64,000 bases of DNA from Panagrolaimus kolymaensis (lineage: Eukaryota; Nematoda; Chromadorea; Rhabditida; Panagrolaimidae). Both the position numbers and the translations under genes were made by a program. The stretch lies in the NCBI GenBank assembly GCA_028622995.1, contig JAJQJQ010000007.1, positions 5,394,001-5,458,000 of the forward strand. The letters run 5' to 3'. The notes beneath the pieces were generated by a model. That model did no database searches. It worked only from the letters and a program-made list of their open reading frames with translations, and was not told where the DNA came from. The stretch's first letter is position 1. Each line of letters opens with the position of its first letter. Positions 24,463 through 36,976 of the stretch are shown piece by piece.

Positions 24463-27207
24463 CCCTAAAAATTAATTGCAAAAGAACTCTTTTGACAGAT
24501 GGAAAAAAAGAAGACGCTCTCAAAAGCTCGAAATGGAAAATAAAAGTGAAAAATAAAACAGCTTTTTAATGAACCTAAGTACGTTATAAAAAGCCATACT
24601 GATAATAGTCAATAAAAAATATCATAAGAGTGACGTTTATCAATAACAAAAATATAGCACCTTAATGAGAAGCTTTTATCAAAATTTAAAAATAGCTTCA
24701 GTAAATAACCAAATAAAAAAGATTGAAAATAATAACTAATATAAAAAAGTGTTTTTCTTTTCAACCTTTTTTTCTCACCGTCACGAATTCTTTTTTATTA
24801 GAGTGATAAAGAAAAAAAGCATATTTTTTGATAATAAATTTTAAAAATAGCATTTATTGAAAAGCAAGGTTAAAAATATTATCTTGATTTCTTTTTTTGA
24901 AATCGAAAGCAATAGTTTATGTACTTTTAAAAGGCTATTAGCGAACATGGTTTAAAAAAGTTAGTAAAATAAGTCTTTTAGGTAATCAAAAAAATAAATC
25001 GTTGAAGACATATTTTAATGAATTCTCACAGTTATGTTAGGGTAAAAATTATGGAGACATTTTTAAGTCAGTAGCTAAAAACAATGTTTAAAATTTTAAG
25101 AAAGATTCAACGCAGTTTTGACTAGAAAATAAAATTCTGAATGCACCGAATAAACTTTTTCAAGTTAACGAAAAATTATGATAAAAAAAACAGCCATTTT
25201 TAGCAATATTATGACCTTCTATTTATAGGATTAAAATTAGAAGTTAAATCAACAAGCCTTATCAACAAAAAAACGCTATCAGGCTCATGAAATAAAAAAT
25301 GGTGTATACGTTTTACGTCAAATATTTTACTTTTAAAAATTGGCAAGAACTACGTCAGCGGCGATTGACGCTCGAAGTGTTCAAACAGGAAAAAAGATAA
25401 AAAGAAATTTCAGAAGTTATTATAAATTCCTGGTAAATATGTTTATTCGTATAGTTTAAGAATTAAGAAAAAACAATATTTTAAGGCGCCAAAAGACAAA
25501 TACTAAAATTGTACTTATTTATAATGGATCAGTAAATAGAATTGGGAAAAACTTAATGATAAGAAAAAAAGTAATAATTTGAAAAACAAAAACTTATCAT
25601 AAAGCTGATGAAATTTTTGTAATTTTTAGTTTAAAAACAAAAACATGCTTTAAAGGTTGACTAAGCTTCTAAAAGCGTTTAAAAAATTTAATCTAAAGCT
25701 TTTTGAGCCATCAAAAAAAGAGAAGCAAAAAATATGAACCAAAAATTTAAAGAAAAACAGAAAGTAAGAAGAGTCTAAAATAATCAAAGGAGCAAAATTT
25801 ACCTGTAACGTGAAATATAAATTTTTTAAATAACAACAAGCATCAGCTTTTGAACTTTTTCAAGCTTATGTAATAATAATAACCGGAAAAACTAGTTAAA
25901 TTTCATGGATGGAAAACCCAGAAACACAAACACGCAACCTTGTCGTAATCCGTTTATTTATTTTTTTTTTTCTTTTGTTTTTCCAATTCTTTTAGATTCT
26001 ATTAATAACTCTTATTTTTTTTAGCGTTTCTTCTTTTCTCATGAACGAGAAAAATAAAAAAGAAACTTTTCTTTTTCTTACAAAAAAATCATTGACACTA
26101 CTATATTATTCTTTTTTGAGGGATCACTTTCTTTTTTTTTCTCACTCACACTTTCATGAGCAACAAAAAAAGTTTTTTTGTGCTTTTTACGCGATGGGTT
26201 GCTTTATTATTTTTTCTTGATTGATTTAAGCTATGATGATGATTATTAGTCAGTCAAGCTTCTTTTTGTTGCGCATTATTGCTTCAGGCTGCTGCTGTCG
26301 TTTCTGTTGCCACCGCTGCAGCCGTAAACTCTATTTTTTATATATTTACGTAAACGCAAAAGCGCGAGAGATTTTAGTGTTCATCGACATCAAAGAAAGG
26401 GTTCTCGTTGACATAATAAACTCTTAGCGGCTTCCGGATTTTTTTCTTTTTTTAAAGCTACTTTCAAGCCGGTTTAATACAAAAGATTGCGAAAAAAATT
26501 GCGCTCGAAATTCAATAAATATGTTTGGACCCTCTTTTGTTTGATTGAGATACAATAAAGATGAGAAGAGAAAAAAATAAAGAAATGGTTTTGAAATAAT
26601 AAATATAAATAAACATTAAAGTAAATTCATAATTGTTTATTATAGTTTTAAAACAAAAAGTATACTATTTTTCGATGCATAAAAAACGGGAGGAAATAAA
26701 CTAATAAAAGTTAGCAAAAAATTTTATCATTTTTTAGTTACTTTTTTTAAAATAATAAAACTGTTTAATAAAAAAACATAAAGCGAACGTGAGTGTATAC
26801 ATATTTATGCTGCTTTATATGTCCTAAACTTTTTTGGTTTTAAGGATGACCGGTGTCCACTTGAGGTTGATTACTTTACTTCTTTTACTCGAGTCAATTT
26901 GTTAAGTGATTACTACTTTACGTATTATGTTCTAACAATATCTTACTTCTTTTTTTTTATTGAGGAAACACATTGACTTTTGCGATGGTTAGGAAACAAA
27001 CTTGAGCTGGCGATAGTTTTTGACGTCAAAAAAAAAATTGGAAAAAAGAGAAACATTTGTTATGTAATTTATATATTGCATCCTTAAATGACAATTCGCT
27101 TCATTGATTGCTTTAAGATGTGTTTATTTTCAAACAACATTCATTTTTATAAATCGCGACAAATAATATTTTTTCGTAATTAATAATAGTTACAAAACAA
27201 AATGGCT
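24463..27207. other. Gene-free region upstream of otopetrin
   Basis: About 2.7 kb without a supported gene. 24600-25900 is plain A/T-rich sequence. 25920-26450 is a less AT-rich pocket with CTTTTT runs and GCTGCTGC/GCCGC clusters, similar to those in the 7.4-16.5 kb block; it may be the otopetrin promoter or an upstream untranslated exon. A plus-strand open frame at 26233-26427 is cysteine/isoleucine-rich and not credible as a protein. Confidence 0.4.
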
Positions 27208-27419
27208 CTATAGGTTTATGGCTTCGTTGAGAATCCACTCATAATGAATGTGTTTGGAATTGATGTCATAGATATTTATTCTAGCAAAAAAGTGAAACAA
27301 AAACTAAACATTTCAAGTGAAAAATGCCACAATTTTTTTACCTTGATTCTATGAAATAAACTGGCAAGAAAAGAATATCGAATGTATTGAAGCAATAATA
27401 ATGGCAAGTAATAAAGCAT
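27208..27419 (-). CDS. Possible 57-residue protein overlapping the PEX12 stop
   Basis: Two minus-strand exons, 27419-27342 and 27303-27208, join in frame through a 38-bp GT-AG intron. The frame starts MLYYLPLLLLQYIRYSF and ends HYEWILNEAINL. Its ATG overlaps the PEX12 stop as TAATG. The first part is hydrophobic with basic residues (leader- or anchor-like), the second polar. It could be a small mitochondrial or membrane protein made from a downstream operon cistron, or just the PEX12 3' UTR. No family is recognised. The intron is at the lower limit for nematodes, which weakens the call. Confidence 0.3.
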
Positions 27420-28747
27420 TAATTATTATTATCTTTGTATAATCTAATAAGTTGATTTGTGGTCGCTGGTAAATATGTTATTGGACATAAACCTTCTCGA
27501 CGAACATATGCATCAATGCAAGTATAACAAAACACATAACCTGATACTGATAATACTGTATCGTTGATTCGTCGGCGGAAGCATAAAGGGCATTTATCAA
27601 CTTCCATTGAAAGGACTTCAGATTCACTAATTTTCTGAAGAAAAAAGTTTTTTCCTTTATGTGAGTTGTTCCGAATAATATAAAATTACCATGACAGGAT
27701 GAGTGGGTGGTTGTGAACGTTGATGAGCAGTACTCAATTCTTTAGCTGCATCAGAAGCATAAAAGTATTCTAAAAATTGGACGAAAAATAGTCCATAAGT
27801 GAAGAGTCGACCAAAAACGGATGGAATTGAAACGATAAAGCGCCAGAATTTTGTAATAAAGCTAAAACGTTTTTGGTAAAATAAATACCAAAAGTTTCAA
27901 AACACTAACCCTCCATCTTGTAAATGCAATGGAATTGTATCAAATCGTAACAAATCCTCAGGTGTCAATTTCACCAATTTCGAATTCGATAACCAAAGAA
28001 AGGGTGTAGGAGTGGTGGAATAATTAAAAATGTAAGCAATTTGAAAGATAATTGCTGCTGCACCAAGAAGAGTTTTAAAATATGGATAATATTTTAAAAA
28101 GAATTTTGCAACACTTGTTCGCTAAATTATTTTCTCGTTTAATACCTTTAGAAAAACTTTTCACAAACTCTGACGTCTGCAACTTCTCCCAATTTAGCTT
28201 GAAGTTCATCCAATTTTCCTCTCAAATATGGCCACATTGAAATAAAGAATAATGATTTTAATCTATCATTTCCGATGGGAGTTTTTAAAGTTTTTGGATG
28301 AATTCGTTTCATTCCATAAAAATTTTCAGAAAATGAACCTCCTAAAAAACAATTTTAACAATAATGAAGCAAATTGTGCGAATTACCATAATTTTTTAAA
28401 TAATAAGTTTCCAAAAATAAACTAAATCCAAGATATAATTCATCAAACCATTTATTTACTGATTTTGTTTCTTTTGGATACCATAAACCCGTAAACTAAA
28501 AAAAATTTTAAAAATTACTTGAAGCCTTCCAGCGAAGGCATTGCTGTGGAAAAACACTTTCAGTATTTTTCTTTAAAAGTTAAACTTTATAAACTTGATT
28601 TTTTACCTTGATAAGATGCTTGAAAGCGGGTTTAATAGAATCGGCAAGACTTTGTTGAGCCCAAATATCAAAAACACTTGGTAATGTTTGCTCTTGTTGT
28701 GAAATCACTCCAGCTCCTCTAAATGCCCCTGTTTGTGCTACTGCCAT
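27419..28747 (-). CDS. prx-12: Peroxisome biogenesis factor PEX12 (RING E3 ligase)
   Basis: Exons 28747-28607, 28495-28387, 28341-28169, 28121-27910, 27861-27690, 27634-27419 encode 340 residues, the normal PEX12 length. PEX12 is part of the PEX2-PEX10-PEX12 ubiquitin ligase of the peroxisomal membrane that recycles the import receptor PEX5. The N-terminus has the family pattern SVFDIWAQQSLADSIKPAFKH. The middle holds the hydrophobic Pex2/10/12 region with VSIPSVFGRLFTYGLFFVQF. The C-terminus is the reduced RING, CPLCFRRR, then VFCYTCIDAYV, then GLCPITYLP, with fewer metal ligands than a full RING, as is typical of PEX12. The start is the first ATG before the conserved block. A possible small gene overlaps its stop. 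Confidence 0.95.
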
Positions 28748-28996
28748 CTGCAACTACCCTTTTAGCTTTGTATCAAATCATTTTTTAAATAAAAATAAAG
28801 TTTTGTAAAATAACAAATAAACAAACAAGAAAAAATTAGAAATGTCTAATATTTTATTTTTTTATAAACCGATAAAATACAAACATCAAAGAAAAAAATA
28901 TTTAGTAATTGTGAATAATACCCTTTTTTCTCAAAATAAATATATGTATAATTTTTTTATGTACAAAAGTTTCAAACAATTTAGCTTGTTTTTCGC
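28748..28996. other. Short spacer between BTB gene 3' end and PEX12
   Basis: About 250 bp, A/T-rich, holding the 5' flank of PEX12 and the 3' UTR of the BTB gene; both genes are on the minus strand, BTB upstream. No other feature is seen. Confidence 0.4.
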
Positions 28997-31398
28997 TTAT
29001 TCCATTGGCCATTGACAATAAAAATGAAGGGAAGGAATTTGTCCTTCTTGTCGACCACCTTCATCACTGCCATAAGAATTACGATAACCTTGGAATTTAA
29101 AATTCATTTTTTCGTCATATGGTAAATTAATCGTAACTGATTCTTGTCCATCTTTACCTTGATAAGTTTGAACTGCATTTTCACCCTTTAACAAAAAAAG
29201 GAAATTAAAGAGTTTTGCGAAAAGACGGAAACTTACAGCAAATTTAATTGTTGCAACATAAGTTACATCAGCTTGACATTGAACGGGTTCAGGGAAATAT
29301 GCAACGATGGGAGTTGGATCTCCAATGGGGCCTGTAAGAGCTGCAGTATGGGTGGCAAAAACTGAAGTGGTAGCACTATATTGATTTGGATCAGTTACTG
29401 TAGCAAGCTGAAATTTTCACAATTTTTAATCATAATTTTTTCATCGGATACAAACCTGGATTTCAACTTGACAAGTCCAAGTTGAATTTGCTTTTTCTTC
29501 TGGAAGTCCAATATGGGCTTTTGAAACTGGAATAATTCCATAAACACCAAAACCTCGAACATAAATTTCTCGATCAGCAGTAAAACTAAAAATTATTTTA
29601 ATATTTTAATTTTTTATGAAGCAGAGAATGGAAAGGTTTACCAAATTTTATTCTCTCGTCGAGTGCATTTTTTAGATGAAAGAGAAGCAAATCGTTGTAC
29701 AACGTGTTTAGAACGTCCCGAGCATCGAAATAAAGTTGGATAACGACAGTGTGGATGAGGTTTAACTGTGAGATAAAGATATACTTCAGCCATTTCTTCA
29801 CACGTAAGAACACCAGAGATTGCTTAAATTTATCGTTGGTTTTAATCAAAACTTTAAAATATTTAAATCTCAATTTACACTGGTGGCGACAGCGGCTTTG
29901 AATAAACATACCAAAAAAATTAGTTTTTTAAACACAGGAAAAATTTGTTAGAAAATAAATAGATCATCAGGATAGAAACAAAGCAGTTGTGTCTAATCAT
30001 CCAAATAGATACTTACCAGCTTTGCCAAATTCATAAACATCCATAAGTGGAAATCGGATGAGCTGAAGGGCAGGACCCAATGCTTGACGCAAATTTTCTA
30101 CAACTGGCGCAAGTTGACGCCGCTCACATTCTGCTTCCGCCCAAGCAACAGCTGCACGAAAAACTACTAATTCACTTGAAGGATCAAGTTGGGTACGACT
30201 TAAAACTTCCATCAACGTGTTGCGATCAACCTCGGTGACATCTTTAAAAGTTGGGGTTAACGATTGTATTTTAAAATTAAGCTTACTATCAGGTTGCAAA
30301 ACGGTATCTGTGCGTTTATCAATTACTTCATAACAACGTTGAATTAAATGTTTTTCATCGAAAAGTCTTGCTTGTGCCAATAAACAAAGGGCATTGCATT
30401 CTGTTAAACCATGAAGAAGGTAACGAACGCAAGCAGAAACAAGTTGCTTGATGTCATACTTTTTTGCTAAAAAATGTTGAAAATTAAAAATCGTTTTGAA
30501 GGAAGATTCCTTAATCCATGAATTATCTCAACGAAAAAACCGAAAGCTTTTAATTTTGGTTTTTTAGTAACAAATAAATAAAGTTTTATTTAAAGATTTT
30601 AAAGTTTTCATACAACTTACTTACCAGCATAAAGAGTATGCATAACATTATCATCATTGATTGCAACACCTTTAACATCAAAATTACTATAAATATAATC
30701 AACCATAATTTTAAATGCTGTAGGAGAAATATCAGGTACTTGAACCACTTGTAAACCAGTTAATAAACCTTCGCCTGGGGTTAAAATGTTATTTAAAGCA
30801 GCATCCTTTTTAGCTCCAAAAAGTGGACCTTCTGAATCATCATGTTCATCAGAGGATGAACATTCAGATTCTTCCGAAGTATCAACAGAATCCAAAGAAT
30901 CACAATCATCTTCAAGAGGAGAAATTCCAACTGGAGGAGGAGGAGGAAGTTGAGCTGCTGGAACAAAAGAAGCTACACAACGTTCTGTAATAGCTCCATA
31001 AAACATTGCATAAAAAACATCAGATGAACATCCAAGGACAAGTTTATGGGCTTTAATAATCTGAAAAATTTTCGATTTTAAAATAGGTAAATTTTGTGTA
31101 ACATTATTATTTCACATCAAATATTTCTCATTTTTAGTTTCCTAGTCATACTTTTAGTTTTGAGCTTTACCTCCTTTTCTTCACCAACAATAAAAGCAAC
31201 ATCACAACCAACACCAATTTGTCGAAAATGATTTAACCTTTTAGTTAAAGGATCACCAGGTTCTGAATCAATGCTATTAGCTGGAGATAATGAAAGTCGA
31301 TTTAAATTCATATCCATTAAATTATCATTATTATTGTTATGATTAGGATGAAGATGAAAATTGGCATCTAATAAATCACCAGCAGCTTTAACTTCCAT
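28997..31398 (-). CDS. BTB-BACK-PHR protein, BTBD1/2/3/6 type
   Basis: Eight exons: 31398-31171, 31060-30625, 30466-30017, 29895-29881, 29822-29642, 29585-29456, 29407-29237, 29185-28997; 599 residues, all in frame. The family supplies substrate adaptors for Cullin-3 ubiquitin ligases. The BTB domain begins near VGCDVAFIVGEEKEII and KAHKLVLGCSSDVFYAMFYG, and is interrupted by a long acidic/serine insert (residues about 105-165) before ISPTAFKIMVDYIYS. The BACK domain contains YAAKKYDIKQLVSACVRYL and DPSSELVVFRAAVAWAEAE. The C-terminal PHR domain has IYVRGFGVYGI and ends GQIPSLHFYCQWPME. The N-terminus carries an Asn-rich run. Exon 4 is a 15-nt microexon encoding the BACK-PHR linker (AVAT), and its inclusion is needed to keep frame and conserved residues. 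Confidence 0.92.
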
Positions 31399-32524
31399 AT
31401 TTTTATAATCGCAAAATATATTTTGATTAAACTGGAATAATTATTCAAATTGAAATTTGGAGACAACATATTTTTTTAGAATTAAAAATCTCGCGACTTC
31501 ACAAATTGAAAAATAGCCAAATGTTAAAACTGTTCTGTTGCACTTTTTTGGGTCGATAAGGACAAAGAGATACAAGACTACAAAACTTATTGTCTCTAAT
31601 TTTGTGGGAAATGGAAGTGTAGTATTGCCTAGTTTAATGCTACACTTTGGAAGAAAAAAAGGAAGAGAGATGGACAAATGTGTTGGGAAATAACTAATTT
31701 GATTATCAAAAAAAGGTTTAGTTAACATGAAATCGAAAGTAAAAAAATTCCTACTACAATTCTTAAAGTTAAAATGAAAGATAAATTTTTTTAACTGAAT
31801 TAAAATTAAATCTAAAAATTGAAACCAAAAAATTAAATTAAAAAAAGATTCTAATAAAAAAGATAAAATCAAAACCTTGGATACCTCCTTTTTTAGCGTT
31901 ATCTCAGATCTATTAAGAAATAAGCCTCATCCTTGAACTAGATTAACAACCAGCTCAAAAATGTCTCGAGTAATCAACTCAAATAAAATAATATCATTTG
32001 AACTTTTAAAAACAAAAAACAACAAATTCTAAATAAAATTTTTGCAAAATATTTATCTTGTTTTTTTTGTTGCATCCTTTGGAATCGTCTTTCAAAATTT
32101 TCAAAAACCGATGTCTTTTTTGAAGCAAAAAACAAAACAGAAAAGATCACACGTTTAATTCCCGATCGCCTTAGGGTAGATCATCATCAAATAAACCAGC
32201 TGATTTTGAGCGGTAGAGGCAGCAGCAGCGTGTACCTTGACGTTCAAAAAAATAACAACAACTGCAAGCAGCAGCAGCACCAGCTAAATCACCCCGATTT
32301 CGAAAACCAGCTGACAAAGAGATATAAAAAAAGAAGAAGAAGAAAAGACACGCAAGTGACCAATCGTGTCTTCCTCATCATTGGATAAAAGTCACATCAT
32401 AAAAAACACATCGTGAACTGACACGATCTTTGACAATCGAAAGTGGTCATCCAACAACAATAGAAAAAACGTGAGAAACATAAGACAATGAAATAGGAAT
32501 CTTTTCTTTTTTTGGAGTTCTTTG
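31399..32524. other. 5' region of the BTB gene
   Basis: Upstream sequence with no supported gene. 32200-32390 is a pocket with CAGCAG and AAGAAG repeats that gives a Q/N/K-rich 60-codon frame on the plus strand; this is most simply read as low-complexity untranslated or regulatory DNA. The minus-strand frame 31872-31441 is phenylalanine-rich and lacks splice support. Confidence 0.4.
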
Positions 32525-32741
32525 CAGTGTGACGGATTTTTTTTTTATCGCCTCGCCTCTCGCCTCCGCCTCTGAGGCGTGAGGCGATAGAGGCGCCTCA
32601 GAGGCGCCTCTGAGGCGAAGGAGGCGATAAAAATACGTTAGTTTTTCGATACATCGCCTCCGCCTCAGCCTCCGCCTTAGAGGCGAGAGGCGCCTCGTGA
32701 GGCGATGGAGGCGCCTCATGAGGCTGAGGCGTGTCACACTG
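32525..32741. mobile_element. hAT-type MITE 1 (GAGGCG subterminal repeats)
   Basis: 217-bp element with terminal inverted repeats CAGTGTGAC / GTCACACTG. It is flanked by a perfect 8-bp target duplication GTTCTTTG (32517-32524 and 32742-32749). The CAG terminus plus 8-bp duplication is the hAT signature. The interior is strikingly GC-rich for this genome and consists of about twenty GAGGCG/CGCCTC hexamers in both orientations. It carries no transposase, so it is non-autonomous. Confidence 0.9.
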
Positions 32742-32749
32742 GTTCTTTG

Positions 32750-34596
32750 TATTGAAAGAAAATTCTTGGTGGTCAAAAAAGAAGCTATTGTGTCAAGGGT
32801 CGAAAAAACAACTTCTAAATTTGGAAAACGCGTAAAAACTACTTCAAATTGAAATTTTTTGATGATGATGGTCGAAAAGGGCTTGATCATTGAAGTTTCA
32901 AATAAAAAGAAAATGGTTTCAAACAAGTCGTCAATATGTTAAGGTAAAGCAAGCATTTTCTTTAGCACTAAAAAAATCTTATGTCTAAACGATTTCTATG
33001 AATCATCCTTTTTATACCATTAAAAATTCTCTATTTGCGTAATTTTAATTTATCATATATACAATAATGGTCAAAATATATGAAGAAAAAAAAGAAGATT
33101 CATATTAATTTTTAGGCTATTAATAACCAACGATGGTCAGTCAAACAAAAAATTTTAAAAAATGCAATAAAGCCGTATTATTTTTTTTCAATGAGAATTA
33201 TTGTCCTTTTAAATTACAAATTCAATAAACTTCACAGCTTCGCTCTCACATTTTTAAATTTAAAAAAAATCATTGAAAAATGAGATGTTTTCTTCATTTG
33301 AAAGAAAAAAATCATCAAAGGAATACATACAAAACAGAAAAAATAAAATAAACGAAAGCTAACACAAAAGTTTTTATTTAGAAAAAAAAAGTTTGAAAAG
33401 AAAAGTTTTAAAAAAAGCTAAAATTCGATTTTTTATATAGCAAAAGAAATATGTACGTCAAAAGTACTTTATTACTTTCTTTACTGCTTGTTGAAGAAGA
33501 AAAAAGCGAAGAAAAAATTTTCAGATAAGACTGTTTTTTGGGGTTGAAAAAATGGATGACTAAAGTAAGTCAACTGATGTTTATTATTATTGGTTGAATC
33601 ACCATGCTTATTATTTGTTGTCGTTGTCCTTTTGGAAGATAAGGAGGGGATATAAAAAGTGGATGGATATCATTTCTCTGTCAGCTGATTTATTTTTTTT
33701 CTGCCACTAAAGGTGCAAAAAACATTTGGAATACCAATCTTTGAAACTTAAAAAAAGGAGGAGAGAACGCGAAATGACACCGGAACAATTGAGATCTTAA
33801 AAATTTTAAAGAAGTTGAAAGTGAAAAGAATGGATGAGATGAGGAGGATAAGATATAAGTCATCCTTCCTCAAAAAACTGCGTGGTCACATTTTTAAACA
33901 AGTCGCATGTTTGTGCAACTAAAAAAGTTTTGATTTTTAACTCAAAAAATGTTTGAAAACCGAAAGAATAACACATAAGTTTTATTCCTTACAGTGAAAC
34001 GTTTAACAAAACAAAAAAATACATATACCTAAACCGCAAAATTTCTCCAACATTGAACAACAAAAAAGTTGGGCAAAAAAAGCAGCTGATTAATGTTAGT
34101 CATTTTTTGAATGTTTGAACTCAAAAAGTCCACAAACGAATCCGCTTTGTTGTTTTTTATTTATTTATTTCGCGTGTTAGTGACAGCCACCGTCGTTTTG
34201 AATGAGAGAGAAGAAGAAAAGTTAGTCAATGGTCGATGCAATGGTCGTTGGAAAAAAATGATGATAGACGAGAGAAAGAAGAAAGAGAGATATGTAAAAG
34301 TAAAATGAATGACAAGTTTGAAAAAAAAAATAAACAAACACAATAAAAAGAAGCAAAGTTTTAAAAAGCTTTGAACTCTTATAAAGTTTTTAATTTTCCA
34401 AACCAAAAGACGTTGATCGGAAAGTTATTCATTGAAAATATGTATCAGCCATTAAATCAAAAATTGTGAAAGAATCAAGAAAAAATAATCAAAAGTGAAG
34501 CAAATTTATTAAAATATTAAAGATACAAAAGTACAAGTAAACATAAAGAGATAAATCACAGAGTTAAAATATATTATATAGAAGAAACCCGTAAAT
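32750..34596. other. Intergenic, A/T-rich
   Basis: 1.8 kb between MITE 1 and the dynactin-like gene. A/T runs dominate. Open frames at 34111-34308 (+) and 34406-34161 (-) overlap each other and look compositional. No gene, RNA or repeat is supported. Confidence 0.4.
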
Positions 34597-36568
34597 TCAT
34601 TTTCGCATTGTTCGAACATAAGCACTTTGAACTTTGCAGAGAAGCTGAAAAAAAGGATTCTTTAAAAAGTCGCTAACGATAAAAGAAAAACTCACTTTTT
34701 CAACTCGTTCTTGATATGCAGCTAAGCTTCCTTCATAAGTTGATTTTTGATTAGGGTTTGAAGGTTCAATAAGCATACGACCAAATTGCTGAAAAAATTC
34801 CATGATTAATCATCAAGTAAACAACAAGCAGAAACTACTAACCTTTTGTAAATTTCGTGCTTCTATCATTAATGGAGAAACTTCATCATACTTTTTGAGA
34901 TTTGTTGAACCATAAGGACCAGCCACAACTTCAGGAACTTTCAATTCAGGTAAATCAGAGATATCTTCGAAATCTTTCTTAGCTCTCATTTTGTCCATTT
35001 GAAGAAGTAAAGCAGATAAACGAATGCGAGAAAGATCGAGTTTTTGACCAGTGCCATGAGCTTCTCGAAGAGATTGATTAAAGCTCAATTCCATTGATTT
35101 TCCCATTAAACTATTGTCGTGTTCACTTTTAAGTTCTGTAATCCTTTCTTTACTAGCTTTAATGGCATCTTCAGATTCCCTATAAAACAAAGAATTAGCA
35201 GATACAATAATAAAAGAAATCCTCACTTTTTGAATTCGTTATATTCCGCCAACAATTTTTGATATTCTTTTTCAAGGTTATCATTTGAATTTGATGCATC
35301 TGAGAGTTCCTTTTCAACCATTTCAAGACCTAGTTTCATTGCTTTAAGTTCTTTCTCTCGTGAATTGACGGTTTCACCAAGTTTCAAGATTTCGCTAACC
35401 TTCTCTTCGAGTTGAGATCGTAATTGCTTCAATTCGTGTGTAGCTTCTTTACGTGCTTGAGCTTGAATGGCAGCCGAAGGAGTAGCATCTTTTTTGATCT
35501 TTGGTTTTTTGACTTCAGGATTTTCAAGTTTTGTACAGAACTTTCTGAAGGAATTGAGAATGTTATTGAGAGAGCCTCTAAAAACAACAACAAATGAAAG
35601 AAGGATGAAAAAAGATAAAAAAAAAAAAACTACAGAATATGCTTGGACATGTCGGTTGATGGAATGGTTTCATATTTAACAGCATTCTGGAGAGTTTCGA
35701 ACAACTTCTTTGACGGAATTCCATTCATATCAGGTTCAACACTAAGTTGAGATGCCACATTGACACACGCAAGGTTCAACATCTTTGCTGCTTTTTGAAT
35801 GTCATTGAGTTCTTCTTGAAGCTCCAAAAGTTGTTCATCCTTTTCTCGAATTTCTTCGTTTCTTTCATGGATTTTTTGATGAAAATGAAGGATTGTTTTC
35901 TCGGCATCACCCATAGCTTCTTCAAGCTTGTCACGTTCTTGAACCATTTCATCCATTTGAAAGTACATTTTCTCGAGATCTTCTTGATGTCCTTTTTCAG
36001 CATGCTTGTAGGTTTCTGACAATTCATCGAACATTTGCTGCAATTCTTCGAAATCATCGTTGACTTTTTCTGAAGCTCGAAGCTTTTCTTCAAGTGCCAA
36101 ATTCTTTTCTGTCAATACTTCGACCAATTTTGTTGATTCATGAGAAGCATCGATTTGTTCTTGATAGGACGCAACCCTCATCTTTGCTCCTTGAAGTTCT
36201 TGTTCAGTTTCGGTGATAATTTCATTGAGAACATCATTCTGCTTTCTTACTTCTTCAAGTTCTTGAACAGCTTCAGATTGTTCAGCTTCAGCACGAGCAA
36301 CCAAGTCTCTCATTTGAAATAAAGCTTCATTGAGTTTCTTGTTTTTGACAGCCAAAGTTTTTGTTTTTTCGACGATCGTCATGCCATTGATGTTTTCTTT
36401 TTCAAACATATCATCTTCAGCAGCTTTGATAGTTTTCAATTCTTTTTTAAGTTCATCAATTGTTGATTTGAGATCGTTGATTTCTTGGACCATTTCTTCA
36501 TTCTTCTCTTCCAGCATAGCTTTGTCTGTCGTTAATTCTTCAATGACATTTTCAAGTTCAGCGTCCAT
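34597..36568 (-). CDS. dnc-1: Short dynactin p150/Glued-like coiled-coil protein without CAP-Gly
   Basis: Exons 36568-35634, 35577-35227, 35179-34843, 34788-34696, 34644-34597 encode 587 residues. The sequence matches the coiled-coil-1 part of dynactin p150: VIEELTTDKAMLEEK at the start, then LNEALFQMRDLVARAEAE, and VEVLTEKNLALEEKLRASE. A second coiled coil follows (HELKQLRSQLEEKVSEI onward). p150 binds dynein and, through an N-terminal CAP-Gly domain, microtubules. Here the CAP-Gly and basic region are absent. The first ATG lies about 410 bp from the divergent start of the katanin gene, leaving little room for missing exons, and the region between the coiled coils is much shorter than in the roughly 1300-residue family. 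It may be a CAP-Gly-less isoform, a compact paralogue, or one half of a split gene. Confidence 0.75.
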
Positions 36569-36976
36569 TGTGTTAAAAAAAAGTTAAAATGGATCAAACA
36601 ATAAATTCAAATTTTTGATTGAAGTTTCACTTTTGAAAAATTAGGTTCAAAGTTTCGGCTTCCATTGAAGAAGAAGAAGGTACGCGCTCATGCGCATGAT
36701 GCGAATAATAACGCGCGAGAGGAAAGTGCAAGAGAAGATATTCCCTAAAATTCTTCAAAGATCTTCCCATATTTTTTAAAACTTTTGTTTATCATTCTTG
36801 CTCCTTTTTTTGAAATAAGTTTACTCCAATTTCACTCAAACTTTAACATTCCATGTTTCCTTGATTTTGATCAAACTTTCGTTCCATTTTTTCTAAATAA
36901 CATGCCTTTCGCTTATATTTTTCGTTTTTTTATTAGCCATAATCCTTTTCATATTTTAGGCTTTCACTTTATCAAC

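Noticed and set aside
31441..31872. 143-codon minus-strand frame upstream of the BTB gene
   Set aside because: Phenylalanine-rich, no domain, no splice link to the BTB first exon.
32447..32926. 159-codon minus-strand frame, Arg/Leu-rich
   Set aside because: Entirely generated by the GAGGCG array of MITE 1.
36785..36976. N-terminal extension of the katanin-like protein from an upstream ATG
   Set aside because: The added residues are hydrophobic and lie before an acceptor-like TTTTAG, so they are more likely untranslated or intronic.
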